From Fibrella aestuarina BUZ 2 (GTDB taxonomy: Bacteria; Bacteroidota; Bacteroidia; Cytophagales; Spirosomataceae), in NCBI RefSeq assembly GCF_000331105.1, contig NC_020054.1, positions 5,893,815 through 5,957,814 of the forward strand: a stretch of DNA of 64,000 nt, given 5' to 3'. The position numbers and the translations under genes were made by a program. Shown here one piece after another: positions 45,473 through 55,633 of the stretch. How positions within the stretch are numbered: the stretch's first letter is position 1; each line of letters opens with the position of its first letter. The notes under the pieces were generated by a model. The model searched no databases. It was not told where the DNA came from and saw only the letters and a list, made by a program, of their open reading frames with translations.

Positions 45473-46048
45473 ATGGAAGAGCGCGACCCAGCCACCACCA
45501 ACGGCCCCATCACTCCCGAAGAACGTACCTACGTTGTCGATACCCTACTCGCTACCCGCGACGCCCTACGCCAGGCGGTGTCGGGCTTATCCGACGACCA
45601 GCAACGCTATAAAACCGCGCCCGACCGCTGGTCGATTACCGCCTGTATGGAGCATATCTATCTGGTTGAACGGGGTATTTCAAAAGCCATACACACCGCG
45701 ATGCTTGCCCCCGCCGATCCAGACCGGCGCATGGCCATCAAGGTATCCGACCTGTTTGTGATCAAGGCGGTACGTAGCCGGGGCGTAACCATCCCGGCGC
45801 CCACGCCATTTGTACCCACGGGCCGTTTTGCCGACGTACCCAGCGCCCTGGAAGCCTTCGAGCAACAACGCGCCGCTACCCTTACGTTTGCCGAGACCGC
45901 CGCGGCCGACATGCGGGTTCATTTTTTCGAACACCCCGTGCTGGGTACGTTGGATGCCTACCAGGCCCTGCTGGTCATTGCCTCCCACGGCGAACGGCAT
46001 CGCAAACAAATCGAAGAGATCAAAGCCAGCACTGCCTTCCCGGCCTAA
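45473..46048 (+). CDS. DinB family protein
   Basis: 191 residues. Four-helix-bundle DinB/YfiT-type putative metal-dependent hydrolase or thiol transferase. The metal-binding His are in CMEHIYLVER and SHGERHRKQIEEI, with WSITACMEHI typical of DinB_2. Starts MEERDPATTNGPITPEERTY. Family members bind divalent metal; biochemical role here unknown. Convergent with the helicase gene, nine bases apart. Confidence 0.82.
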   Translation: MEERDPATTNGPITPEERTYVVDTLLATRDALRQAVSGLSDDQQRYKTAPDRWSITACMEHIYLVERGISKAIHTAMLAPADPDRRMAIKVSDLFVIKAVRSRGVTIPAPTPFVPTGRFADVPSALEAFEQQRAATLTFAETAAADMRVHFFEHPVLGTLDAYQALLVIASHGERHRKQIEEIKASTAFPA

Positions 46049-46057
46049 GCGGGCTGA

Positions 46058-47401
46058 TTATTTCCGTCGGCCGGGTTTATACGATCGGCCGTACTTCGCT
46101 TTCTTCTCGGCTTCGTAATCGCGCCGCACGTTGACTTTCTGGTTGTGAGCCGCTTTCTCATGAAATGCCGGGCCAACCTCGTCGCGCTTGGGCACTTTCG
46201 GCTGCACAATTTTCATCTTTATCTCCGGCTTTTCGGCATCGGTCAACACCGTCGAGATTGGCAGCTTATCGGGCAGCGGTATCACTGGAATGGCGGTCTT
46301 CATCAGTGCTTCGATGGCGGCCTGCCGCTCGGCATCGGCCTCGGTGATGAAGGCAATCGCAATGCCTTTCTGGTCGGCCCGGCCCGTGCGCCCGATGCGG
46401 TGAATGTAGCTTTCGGGCTCATCAGGCAGATCGAAGTTAATCACGTGCGATACCCCCAGCAGATCGATACCGCGCGATACCAGATCGGTGGCGATGAGCA
46501 CGCGTAGTTCGCCCGCGCCAAACCGCCTTACCGCTTCGAATCGGTAGGTCTGGGCTTTATCGGCATGAATCACGCCCACCGAGTCGATAAACCGGCGATC
46601 AAGATCATCAAACAGCTGATCGGCCATGGCTTTCGTCGCCACAAACACCAGCACTTTCGTCATGGTGCTGTCTTCCTGCAACAGCCGCTCCAGCAGATTC
46701 AGTTTGGTGTTGTAATTGGGTACGTTGTAGGCCGATTGCAGAATGCCTTTCAGCGGCGTACCGGCCGGGGCAGCTTCCACACGCACAGGATCGTTAAAGA
46801 ACGTACCCGGCGTCGACACGCCCAGCAGTTGCTCCACGTCGTCGGTGAGGGTAGCCGAGAATAGCAGGTTCTGCCGCTTGGTCGGTAGCAGGTCGAGGAT
46901 AGCCGTCAATTGTGCCCGAAAACCGAGGTTCAACATTTCGTCGAACTCATCGATCACCAGCCGCTTCAATTGCTTCGTCTTCAGCACATTACTCTTCAGC
47001 AGATCGACCGCCCGACCTGGTGTGGCGACTAGGATATCAGCACCAGCCTGCACCTGCGCCGCCTGCGGTTTGAGGTTCACGCCACCATAGACGCCTACCG
47101 TCAGCACGTTCATGTATTTGGTCAGGGCCGTGACAGTTTCCACTACCTGCACCACCAGTTCCCGCGTGGGCACCAGCACCAGCAACTGGGGCGTGTGGGT
47201 CGGCGAAAACTGATACTGCCGCAGCGAAGGCAGCAGATACGCAATGGTTTTCCCGGTGCCCGTCTGGGCGATGCCGCACACGTCGCGCCCCGACATGGCC
47301 ACCGAGAATACCTTTTCCTGAATGGTGGTCGGTTGGGTATAGCCCAGATCGGCCAGCGCGTTCAGGAGTGGCTTATTGAGATTGAGGTCGTTGAACGTCA
47401 T
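46058..47401 (-). CDS. DEAD-box RNA helicase
   Basis: 447 residues. ATP-dependent RNA helicase core with Q motif (TQPTTIQEKV), motif I AQTGTGKT, Ia VPTRELV, Ib TPGRAV, III SAT, V ATDLVSRGID and VI HRIGRTGR, plus a Lys/Arg-rich tail after residue 400. Motif II reads DEFD instead of DEAD. RhlE-like in general order. Start is ATG 47401 (MTFNDLNLNKPLL), which directly precedes the Q motif. Role in ribosome assembly or mRNA turnover is inferred. Confidence 0.9.
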   Translation of the reverse strand: MTFNDLNLNKPLLNALADLGYTQPTTIQEKVFSVAMSGRDVCGIAQTGTGKTIAYLLPSLRQYQFSPTHTPQLLVLVPTRELVVQVVETVTALTKYMNVLTVGVYGGVNLKPQAAQVQAGADILVATPGRAVDLLKSNVLKTKQLKRLVIDEFDEMLNLGFRAQLTAILDLLPTKRQNLLFSATLTDDVEQLLGVSTPGTFFNDPVRVEAAPAGTPLKGILQSAYNVPNYNTKLNLLERLLQEDSTMTKVLVFVATKAMADQLFDDLDRRFIDSVGVIHADKAQTYRFEAVRRFGAGELRVLIATDLVSRGIDLLGVSHVINFDLPDEPESYIHRIGRTGRADQKGIAIAFITEADAERQAAIEALMKTAIPVIPLPDKLPISTVLTDAEKPEIKMKIVQPKVPKRDEVGPAFHEKAAHNQKVNVRRDYEAEKKAKYGRSYKPGRRK

Positions 47402-47427
47402 GGGGGAGGTGATCGATGATGCAGTTA

Positions 47428-47462
47428 TTTGGTACGCTATCTCAGAGATGCGGCGTACCAAA
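47428..47462. repeat. Hairpin between murQ and the helicase gene
   Basis: TTTGGTACGC (47428-47437) pairs fully with GCGTACCAAA (47453-47462) around a 15-base loop. Lies after the murQ stop and before the helicase start, both on the minus strand. Possible terminator without a T-run. Confidence 0.6.
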
Positions 47463-47475
47463 CAACCACTCCGGC

Positions 47476-48273
47476 TCACTTATAATTCTCGATCGCGCCG
47501 CGAACATTACCGAAACGGGCCAGCAGGTCGTTGGCGACCTCTTCCGACACGTTCAGTTCGTCCATCACCATCCGGGCAGCGCGCTGTTGCAGTTTGATGT
47601 TAGACAGTTGCATATCGACCATCTTATTGCCCTTGACCCGACCCAGTTGAATCATAACGCTGGTCGACAGCATATTCAGAGCGAGTTTCTGGGCTGTACC
47701 GGCTTTCATGCGTGTGCTACCCGTCACGAATTCGGGGCCAACCACTACTTCAACGGGAAATTCAGCCGCCTGCGCCACCGCCGATCCGGGATTGCAGACA
47801 ATACAGCCCGTGAGGCAACCGGCCGCGCGCGCCTGATTCAGCCCGCCAATGACGTAGGGCGTCCGGCCAGAGGCAGCAATGCCCACCACCGTATCGACCG
47901 GTTCAATTTTGTAAGCGCTCAAGTCGATCCACGCCTGATTAGGATCATCCTCGGCAAATTCGACCGCCTTCCGAATAGCGCCATCACCACCGGCAATCAG
48001 GCCCACCACGAGGTCGTGCGGGACGCCATAGGTCGGCGGACACTCCGAGGCATCCACCACGCCTAACCGGCCGCTTGTGCCGGCGCCAATGTAAAACAGC
48101 CGCCCGCCTTCGCGCATGCGGGCCACTACCTGCGTTACGAGCGCTTCGAGTTGCGGAATGGCTTTCGCCACGGCCAGGGGCACGGTTTGGTCTTCGCGGT
48201 TGATATTGGTCAGCAGGTCGTGGACCGACATCTGCTCAAGATGCTCGTAGTGGGAGGTCGATTCGGTAATCAT
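47476..48273 (-). CDS. murQ: N-acetylmuramic acid 6-phosphate etherase
   Basis: 265 residues. Cleaves the D-lactyl ether of MurNAc 6-phosphate to give GlcNAc 6-phosphate in cell-wall recycling, cytoplasmic. SIS-domain motifs: RLFYIGAGTSGRLGVVDASE and ECPPTYG with the catalytic Glu, AGGDGAIRKAVEFAEDD, and IAASGRTPYVIGG. The C terminus (ARMVMDELNVSEEVANDLLA) is the family's three-helix bundle. A little shorter than E. coli MurQ. No MurNAc transporter or kinase adjacent; the ROK kinase at 12452 is distant. Confidence 0.92.
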   Translation of the reverse strand: MITESTSHYEHLEQMSVHDLLTNINREDQTVPLAVAKAIPQLEALVTQVVARMREGGRLFYIGAGTSGRLGVVDASECPPTYGVPHDLVVGLIAGGDGAIRKAVEFAEDDPNQAWIDLSAYKIEPVDTVVGIAASGRTPYVIGGLNQARAAGCLTGCIVCNPGSAVAQAAEFPVEVVVGPEFVTGSTRMKAGTAQKLALNMLSTSVMIQLGRVKGNKMVDMQLSNIKLQQRAARMVMDELNVSEEVANDLLARFGNVRGAIENYK

Positions 48274-48368
48274 AAATACGTTCGGAATGCCGTCGTTGAG
48301 GATGCAAAACTACCACTTAAGAACGTTTCTTACCGAAAAGCTGAAGTGTAAATGGGTGACGCACCCAC

Positions 48369-51300
48369 CTACGGCCGTATGACTGCCTGTAAGCCAGCAC
48401 CGCTGCCAATCCGCAATTGTCCAGTAGCCTCATACTGCACCTGTTTTGCCACCCCGCTGCTATTCGCTGGCAGTGTGACGACATGACGGAGTAAAACCGC
48501 ATCGGTAACGCCGGGCACACAGTTGCAGGACCAGGTTGTCGGGTCGCTCCAGGTTCCGTTTTTCACCGTATATAAGCCCAATAGAGCCGGGCGTTTCAGT
48601 CTGATCAGGGTCGTCTGGGAATAGGGTAAGTCAGTGCATTGGCTACGTATCTGCCACTCATAACTACCGCCGGTTGCCAATCCGGTCAATGTGTAACTTG
48701 TCCCCATGACCCCTGCGACAGTATTCCAAGCGTTGGTTCCTGCCAAGCGCCATTGTAGTTCGTAGGGGCCATTTCCGAAATTGTCCTGCCAACGTAACCG
48801 CACCGATGTTGGGCTTACTACTTCCGTCTGTGGCCGGGTGGGAAAGCTGCAAAAGAGCTGAAATATATAGGCATCTGTCTGATAATACTGCCCACAGGTC
48901 GCTCCAACCTGCCACTCGTATGTCCGATTTGTGGCCAGTCCGGTCAATGAATAAGGGCTACTAATTCCGGTGATACTCTGCCAAATGGATGTTCCTTTTT
49001 CTCGCCAGCGAAGCCCATACAGGTTAAGTTGTTGATACAGATCGATCGGACTAGCCTGCCAGCGCAGTAAAACGGTGGTAGGGTCCGTAGGTGTGGCCGT
49101 TTGATTGTATACTGAAGGGGAAGTACAGGTCAATACAAAATCAGATCCGCTTTTGTACGAAGCCTCTACGTCGGGCGCGCAGCTACTGCGTACTTGCCAT
49201 TGATAGGTAATGCCAGCCGTTAGGTTCTGAATAAGCGCAGATTGGCCTTCTACCAACGTACTGGTCCAGACGGTTGTGTTAATCGGCCGCCAACGAACCA
49301 CGCTCACAACGCTCCCTCCAGTCCAGCTAAGCTGAGCTCTGTTAGGATTGAGCATCCCCATAGACCACAGGTTGGTTGCAGCAGCACATTGGGTGGTGAA
49401 GCGGACTGCAGGCGTGAAGCTGGGCAATCCATTGTTGAGGCAATCGGCAGCTACTGCGGCCTCATAAGTGGTGGCGGCTGTCAGGTCAGTCAGGGTGTAG
49501 ACAGACGTGCCCGTTATGCGCCGTTCAATCCATGGCTGCGTACCAACGACCCGGTAACGAAGTATGTATTGGGATGACTCCGTTTGCCAGGTCCATTTTA
49601 GTAGGGCTGCTGTGGGTGACGTTCGTTCGGCATTCACCTGGTAAACAACCGGGCAGATTGTTATAAAGGTGACGATGCTGGAGTACCGTTGAGGAACACC
49701 ATCGAACATCGGAGCGACCCGCCATTCGTACGGGGTACCCGCCTGCAAACCCGTTAGTGAATTGACCGCGCCGGTCTGCACAAGAGCCGTGTTCCAGCCA
49801 ACATTACCCGCCATGCGCCATTGCAGCATGACATCGGCGCTAGACGATACCCAATTCAATTGGGCAGAAGTAGGTTTGACGTTGTAAGCATACAGATCCG
49901 TCACGGTTGGTACCAGGGTCGTGAAGGTGGTTGTCGCACTGTACGTTAACGCACCGTCGCCGTTCACCAGCACCAATCGGGCAACGTACTCCGTACCGGG
50001 TGTCAGGTTCTGAAGCAGCAGCGATTGGGTTGTCAGCAGTCCCGTATTGCTCCACTCAGCGGCTCCTGCTTCCCGCCATTGAACTCGGTAGGCCGACGAC
50101 CCGCCGTAGATGATGGCTAAGCGCGCCTCGGTCGGGGTTATGCCACCAATTACATAGATGTAGCCCTGATCGACACCAGTCTGAAATGTATTGATTGACG
50201 AAAATACCGAACGAACGTTCCCGTCGCAGGTAACCTGTGTACGGTACTCATACGTCGCCCCAGAAGTTAATCCGGTCAGCGTAACCGGGCTGCTCGAAGC
50301 AGCCACGGCAGACCAAGTCGTCGACCCACTGAGTCGCCACTGGACAACTGCCACTTCGCCCGACTCCCAGCGGATTGATGCAGTCCGGTAGTTGGCACTA
50401 GCATATACATTAGTAAGTGGTCGACAGATCGTCCGAAATGTAGCCGCTGTACTGACCTGCCAAGCACCATCGGTTTCGCAGTAGGTACGGATGCGCACTT
50501 CGTACGTGGTGTTAGGCGCCAATCCGGTCAGAAACGCCGTGGAGTTACGTTGCGCAGGCCAGTCAGACCAGTTAACCATGTTTTGTACCCTGTACTGAAC
50601 GATGGCGGATCCCGAGAAAGGGGTGCTTTCGCTGAAACCCCAAAATATAGTTGCCGAAGTAGAACCGGGTGCGGTTGTTATGTAGGCCGGTTTCATCAGC
50701 GTACAGCCATTGGCGGGAAGATCCGTTCGAAACGAAGATCCAGTCACAAAATCACTGTTCGTATTTCCCCAGCATACCGACGCGATTCGCCACTCATACG
50801 CTTGGTTAGGTACAAGGCCAGCCAGCGTGTATTTGTTATAACCCGGCGACTGAGAACCCGTCGAGGCGGTAATCGACATCCACGTTGTCGTCGTTGCGAT
50901 GCGCCATTGCACAATGGCCTGCGCGCCGCCATACCAGCCTATCTGCACGCTCGTTCCATCGAGTACTGTCCGTTCCAGACTGTAAGGGGATTGGCACGAG
51001 AGGGTCGCGTAAGTCGAATAGCTATAGCTTGAACGCATCCCATCCCGTTCGGCACGTACCTGAAACTCATAATTTTTACTATACTGTAACCCACCAACTG
51101 ACCACTTCAATTGCGGCCACTCAATCATCGCCTGACCTGCGGGTACACTTACTGTACTCCAGCTGCCGCCGTCTGTCAGCCTGTATTGGATCGTAAAAGC
51201 GGTTGATCGAGTTTCTTCAATGGTCGCCTTGGGATGTTGCCACAGCACATCGACGGACGAAGCCGACGTAACTTGCGGATACCCGATTTCGGGCGATCCG

Positions 51301-53819
51301 AAGGTTAGCTGAAACGGATAGCTTGACGAAAACGCGCTGTTGACAGTCGTTGAGCAAACGCTCTGAAGTTGGTATTCATACGTAGTACCGGGCTTTAGGT
51401 CAGGAATCGAATAATTAGGTTGGCCCGTCACATCCGAAAGCCAGTCAGTACTGCCAACAGCTCGCCAACGCAACCGGTAGCTATCCGTGCTTGTACGGCT
51501 ATACCATGACACCTGAAACCGCGAGTTATCTATTTGAGAGCCATTGTAGACAGTTGGCGCTAAACAGCTAATGACAAACGCCGGGCCGTCTACCCAAAGC
51601 CCGACAGATTCGTTCCCGCAAACTCCCCGTATCCGCCATTCATACGTTGTATCAGTGAGCAGCCCATACAAGGTGAACGTTTTGTTGCCAGGCGGAGCAG
51701 GCGAGGCGGGCTCGGCTTCGTCAGCGGGTACCGTTTTGCTAATCCAATTGCCGTTACCAGCGGGGCGATATTGAATTTCGTATTGACCGCTGTTGCTTTG
51801 GCCGTACCAGCTCAGTGCAACGCCACCCCCAGGCTTATAAAACGTGACCTGTAGGTTATTAAGCGCGCCATTACACTGTGTTACAAATGTCTGCGCGGTA
51901 CCAAATGGAGCCGAGTCGTTTGCCTTGCAGGTGGACCGAACCTTCCATTCATAAATCTGACCGGCAGTCAGCCCACTCAGCGAATAGGTTGTGGTGGTAA
52001 TGCCAGTGATGGTTGTCCAAGTGGCAGGCCCCGACAACGTCCGGTATTGAATCTCATAGCCTAGGCGCAGTTCAGTTGCTCCGCCGTTCCACGACAGCGT
52101 AGCCGAGTTATTGGTAACCTCTTGCGTCTGATACTGGTACGGTTGAAAACAGTTGAGCGAAAAATAGCTTTGGCTGCTGAAGTCACTGCGTACACCAGCC
52201 TCGCAGACCCGGCGCAACTGCCAGTAGTAACTTTGACCCGGCGTAAGGCCCGTCAGGGTATACGGTGAAGACGTTATACCCGAAACCGTCGTCCAGGAAT
52301 ACGCATCAGACGTGCGCCATTGCAGTTCTGCCGTAGTAGTCGGTACTTTGTTTTGCCACGTCAGCCGGACCGACGAACCGCTGAGGGCTTCGGTATTAAA
52401 TTGCGTGAACGGAGCATAGCAGGGTACCGAATATGTCTGTATTGGTGAAAACTCCGAGATTTCCGATGGCGAGCAGACGTGTCTTACCCGCCATTCGTAG
52501 ATGACACTAGCGAGTGGACTGCTTATTACGTAATTCGCCTGCGTTAGTCCAGTGGCTACTGACCAGCCCGACGTACCACTCACCCGCCATTGCACCTCAT
52601 ACCTCCAGTCCTCAAGCCCTACCCAGCTTAACCGCAGATCGTTTTCGTTGGTAAGCTGGGCCGAAAGGCTGGTGGTAACAGGAGCACAGCTGGTCGTAAA
52701 TACACGCACGGTCGAATAATCAGATGGAACACCACCTGCACAGGCCCCATTAACGCGCCATTCGTAGGTGGTATTATTAGCTAGGCCCGTCAGTTCATAG
52801 CCGGCGGCGGACACGTCGCGGATAACCGTCCAGGTAGACGTACCCGCTACTCGATAGCTCACATCTACCGCGGTGGAGGCTAACCAGCTTACTGCGGCAG
52901 CATTATGCGTTATCGCTAATGTGGTTAGCTGAGTCGGTACGGCACATTGCGTTTGAAACAGCGATGAAGCCGAATAGGCCGATTTTTCGGTTGCTGAACA
53001 GGCTGAACGTACCTGCCATTCGTAGTACATATTCGGGCTGATTGGCTGTAGTCCGTAATCAGCACTGGCCAGATTAGCTATCTCTGTCCAAGTACTGGCC
53101 CCGACTGGCCGCCAGCGTAGATCGACAGCGTAGACATTCGGCGCATTACTCCAGCGCAGTTCTACAGCGTTTGTGTTTGCCGCCAGCACACTCAAATTCT
53201 GCGGGGCCGCACATTCGGTGCGAAAGATCACCGAACTCGTAAAGTCTGACCACACATTTTCGGCGCAACGGGTACGTACCCGCCATTCAAACGTCGTGTT
53301 GTTAGGCAGGTTTTGCAGAGTGGTCGCGTTACCAGAAAGGTCCCCAGCCACTGTCCAGGAGCTGCTTCCTACGGGACGCCACTGCACCTCATGCGCTGCA
53401 TTGACGACGCCAGACTGCCACTGTAGCCTAGCCGATTGATGAGTGACGTCGCTGGTTGATGGGCTGCTCGGGCTGGCGCAGATGGTCTGAAACGTTCGGG
53501 TCTCCGACACCTGTGACGTATCTCCAACCGAACAGATGGCACGTACCCGCCACTGGTAGACGGTGTTATTCGTTAGGCCGGTCAGTGATAGTGTCGACGA
53601 ACTTTGCGGCGGCAGGGACGTCCAGTTCGTTTGCGACGTTGCTTTATACTGGACCTGCCCGGTGACGTTGCCACAGCACTGGTACCAACTCAGTTGAGCC
53701 GACTGGTAGGTAACGGCACTTACGTAAAGATTATACGGAGGCGTCGCACAGTTGGTCTGCGCGATTGTCAGGTGGGCAATAGAGCAAAAAATAACAAAGA
53801 GCAGGTAGCGTATTTGCAT
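48369..53819 (-). CDS. Giant exported fibronectin type III repeat protein
   Basis: 1816 residues. Signal peptide MQIRYLLFVIFCSIAHLTIA, then about 19 tandem FN3-like domains of 85-95 residues. Each has W-x-x-V/I in the middle, LTGL-x-x-x-T-x-YEWRVR near the end, and in most a Cys just after WRVR and another at the next domain boundary (for example WRVRAIC...FQTICASP), which suggests one disulfide per domain. The last 75 residues (NGTWSDPTTWSCNCVPGVTD onward) form a different beta module common at the C terminus of Spirosoma-type surface proteins. Likely adhesin or surface stalk. Unlike the Ig-like giant at 27336, its repeats are well diverged at DNA level. It appears less GC-rich than its neighbours. 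Confidence 0.85.
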   Translation of the reverse strand: MQIRYLLFVIFCSIAHLTIAQTNCATPPYNLYVSAVTYQSAQLSWYQCCGNVTGQVQYKATSQTNWTSLPPQSSSTLSLTGLTNNTVYQWRVRAICSVGDTSQVSETRTFQTICASPSSPSTSDVTHQSARLQWQSGVVNAAHEVQWRPVGSSSWTVAGDLSGNATTLQNLPNNTTFEWRVRTRCAENVWSDFTSSVIFRTECAAPQNLSVLAANTNAVELRWSNAPNVYAVDLRWRPVGASTWTEIANLASADYGLQPISPNMYYEWQVRSACSATEKSAYSASSLFQTQCAVPTQLTTLAITHNAAAVSWLASTAVDVSYRVAGTSTWTVIRDVSAAGYELTGLANNTTYEWRVNGACAGGVPSDYSTVRVFTTSCAPVTTSLSAQLTNENDLRLSWVGLEDWRYEVQWRVSGTSGWSVATGLTQANYVISSPLASVIYEWRVRHVCSPSEISEFSPIQTYSVPCYAPFTQFNTEALSGSSVRLTWQNKVPTTTAELQWRTSDAYSWTTVSGITSSPYTLTGLTPGQSYYWQLRRVCEAGVRSDFSSQSYFSLNCFQPYQYQTQEVTNNSATLSWNGGATELRLGYEIQYRTLSGPATWTTITGITTTTYSLSGLTAGQIYEWKVRSTCKANDSAPFGTAQTFVTQCNGALNNLQVTFYKPGGGVALSWYGQSNSGQYEIQYRPAGNGNWISKTVPADEAEPASPAPPGNKTFTLYGLLTDTTYEWRIRGVCGNESVGLWVDGPAFVISCLAPTVYNGSQIDNSRFQVSWYSRTSTDSYRLRWRAVGSTDWLSDVTGQPNYSIPDLKPGTTYEYQLQSVCSTTVNSAFSSSYPFQLTFGSPEIGYPQVTSASSVDVLWQHPKATIEETRSTAFTIQYRLTDGGSWSTVSVPAGQAMIEWPQLKWSVGGLQYSKNYEFQVRAERDGMRSSYSYSTYATLSCQSPYSLERTVLDGTSVQIGWYGGAQAIVQWRIATTTTWMSITASTGSQSPGYNKYTLAGLVPNQAYEWRIASVCWGNTNSDFVTGSSFRTDLPANGCTLMKPAYITTAPGSTSATIFWGFSESTPFSGSAIVQYRVQNMVNWSDWPAQRNSTAFLTGLAPNTTYEVRIRTYCETDGAWQVSTAATFRTICRPLTNVYASANYRTASIRWESGEVAVVQWRLSGSTTWSAVAASSSPVTLTGLTSGATYEYRTQVTCDGNVRSVFSSINTFQTGVDQGYIYVIGGITPTEARLAIIYGGSSAYRVQWREAGAAEWSNTGLLTTQSLLLQNLTPGTEYVARLVLVNGDGALTYSATTTFTTLVPTVTDLYAYNVKPTSAQLNWVSSSADVMLQWRMAGNVGWNTALVQTGAVNSLTGLQAGTPYEWRVAPMFDGVPQRYSSIVTFITICPVVYQVNAERTSPTAALLKWTWQTESSQYILRYRVVGTQPWIERRITGTSVYTLTDLTAATTYEAAVAADCLNNGLPSFTPAVRFTTQCAAATNLWSMGMLNPNRAQLSWTGGSVVSVVRWRPINTTVWTSTLVEGQSALIQNLTAGITYQWQVRSSCAPDVEASYKSGSDFVLTCTSPSVYNQTATPTDPTTVLLRWQASPIDLYQQLNLYGLRWREKGTSIWQSITGISSPYSLTGLATNRTYEWQVGATCGQYYQTDAYIFQLFCSFPTRPQTEVVSPTSVRLRWQDNFGNGPYELQWRLAGTNAWNTVAGVMGTSYTLTGLATGGSYEWQIRSQCTDLPYSQTTLIRLKRPALLGLYTVKNGTWSDPTTWSCNCVPGVTDAVLLRHVVTLPANSSGVAKQVQYEATGQLRIGSGAGLQAVIRP

Positions 53820-53959
53820 AGAACCAGGATAAAGGTCGAGGTGGGAGTAGGTTAGTATGAATCTACTTTCTTGGCAAAACGTAAGCAGACTACGCTAACA
53901 TTTTGGCGCAACTATCCTGCCAATATGGTTGACAATGTACCTGATCAACGTGCTATCAT

Positions 53960-54577
53960 ATGCTACTTAACGACACCTATTTCCGGCGCTACGACGAAAC
54001 CGACGACGGCCAGTTTTACCAGTTGCCCCGGCTGGTGGTGCACATCGACGAACCGGCCATTACCGCCACGACGCAACTCTTCGGCGAGTTATTACCCCCC
54101 GGCGGTGCCATCCTTGATCTGATGAGCAGCTGGCGCAGTCACCTGCCAACCGACGTCATTTACGGGCGCGTGGCTGGCCTGGGTATGAACGCGACCGAAT
54201 TGGCTCAAAACCCGCAACTCACCGACCACATCGTGCAAAACCTGAACGAGCAACCGACGCTCCCGTATGCCGATGCCGAGTTTGATGGCTGCGTGCTTAC
54301 CGTTTCGGTACAATACCTGACCCAACCGGTGGCGGTGTTTCGAGAGGTTGGTCGTGTGTTGAAACCGGGCGCGCCCTTTATCACCGTCTTTTCCAATCGG
54401 ATGTTTCCGACGAAAGCGGTGGCCGTTTGGCAGGCGCTGGATGATGCCGGTCATGCCCAATTGGTCGAGACGTATTACCAGCAGACGGGTCTGTTTACAA
54501 CCATCCTTACCGAAGACCGTAGCCCGTTTCCACGCCGGAGCGACCCACTTTTTGCCACAATCGGGGTTCGCCGTTGA
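53960..54577 (+). CDS. SAM-dependent methyltransferase-like protein
   Basis: 205 residues. A Methyltransf_11-like fold is suggested by ILDLMSSWRSHLP (motif I position, but lacking the usual Gly-rich loop), YGRVAGLGMNATELA (motif II), LPYADAEFDGCVLTVSVQYL (motif IV) and VGRVLKPGAPFITVF (post-motif). The altered motif I makes SAM binding uncertain. Lone gene downstream of the giant FN3 gene's divergent start; ends at a strong terminator shared with the rhomboid gene. Confidence 0.72.
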   Translation: MLLNDTYFRRYDETDDGQFYQLPRLVVHIDEPAITATTQLFGELLPPGGAILDLMSSWRSHLPTDVIYGRVAGLGMNATELAQNPQLTDHIVQNLNEQPTLPYADAEFDGCVLTVSVQYLTQPVAVFREVGRVLKPGAPFITVFSNRMFPTKAVAVWQALDDAGHAQLVETYYQQTGLFTTILTEDRSPFPRRSDPLFATIGVRR

Positions 54578-54668
54578 AAAGCGGTTCTTTTTTGAAAAAT
54601 TATCGATCAATTTTTCAAGGCGTAAACTAAACTCACAACACGGTCGTTTACCATACAACTGCGAAACA

Positions 54669-54699
54669 AAAAGCCCCGACCACATAGGCCGGGGCTTTT
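54669..54699. terminator. Bidirectional terminator between methyltransferase and rhomboid genes
   Basis: AAAAGCCCCG (54669-54678) pairs with CGGGGCTTTT (54690-54699), with an inner CC/GG. A-run on the left and T-run on the right suit both convergent genes. Confidence 0.85.
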
Positions 54700-54730
54700 C
54701 TATTTATGGCAGACGCCTGCTTAGACCGCG

Positions 54731-55486
54731 TCAAAGAGGTGATCGCGAAAAGACGAACAGCGCCAGTACCACCACAACCAGCGCCGACAACCCGAAGGCT
54801 ACGGCGTTGCGCGCCAGCAGACGCGGTGCCGGCCAGCCCAGTTCGGCACGAATCACGTAGTAGTAGCTTAGTCCTACCAGCAGGCCACCCAGAAAACCGC
54901 CGAGGTGCGCGGCGTTGTCGGCTCCAATACCCGCGCCAATCAGTAGGTTGATTCCCACTACAGACAGGCTATTTTTAAGCAACGCCTTCCGGGCGGCAGC
55001 GTCGAACAGATTGGTGAGCAGCAGCCCCACCAGCATCCCTTCGATCCCGAAGATAGCCCCCGAAGCGCCTGCGCTCACTACCATATCGTGCCACCACAGG
55101 CTTACCAGACTGCCCGTGAGTCCCGTAACAACGTACCCAACGGCAAAGCGCGACGTACCCAGCAACGGCTCTATCTGGCTGCCCAGCACCCGCAGCGACA
55201 TCATGTTGACCACGATGTGGATCAGGCCGATGTGCAGAAAACAGGCCGTCAGCAGTCGCCAGGGTTGGCCGCCGTAAGTCAGCGGGGTATAGTTGGCGCC
55301 CCAATTGACCAGATCCTGCCCGGTTGGCGACATGATGTTCACACCCGTCAGGACCATACCTACGAAAACAAGGATATTGATGCCCATCAGAATGGGTGTG
55401 GCAACGTACCCAGGCCGGGGCCAGAACACATCGCGAAGGCTGCCGGAAGGTGACGTTGATGGGGGCTGGGTGGTGTTCATGTCCAT
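54731..55486 (-). CDS. Rhomboid family intramembrane serine protease
   Basis: 251 residues, six or seven membrane helices. Catalytic Ser in GASGAIFGIEGML and His in NAAHLGGFLGGLL give the Ser-His dyad of rhomboids; HIGLIHIVVNMMSL is the conserved H-x-x-x-x-H-x-x-x-N helix. Cleaves membrane proteins within or near the bilayer; natural substrate unknown. Starts MDMNTTQPPSTSPSG with a short cytoplasmic tail. Divergent from the TetR gene. Confidence 0.92.
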   Translation of the reverse strand: MDMNTTQPPSTSPSGSLRDVFWPRPGYVATPILMGINILVFVGMVLTGVNIMSPTGQDLVNWGANYTPLTYGGQPWRLLTACFLHIGLIHIVVNMMSLRVLGSQIEPLLGTSRFAVGYVVTGLTGSLVSLWWHDMVVSAGASGAIFGIEGMLVGLLLTNLFDAAARKALLKNSLSVVGINLLIGAGIGADNAAHLGGFLGGLLVGLSYYYVIRAELGWPAPRLLARNAVAFGLSALVVVVLALFVFSRSPL

Positions 55487-55633
55487 TGTTTAGTGGTCGT
55501 TACTGTCTGGTTGATAAGGCATCCCAACGAGATAGAAGTTCCGGCCGGTACTCGCCAGGGCGCCCGGCGATGAGCCATTCTTGTCAGTTTTATTGTGATG
55601 ATGAATAATGGCGAACTAAAATTTATGGACAAA

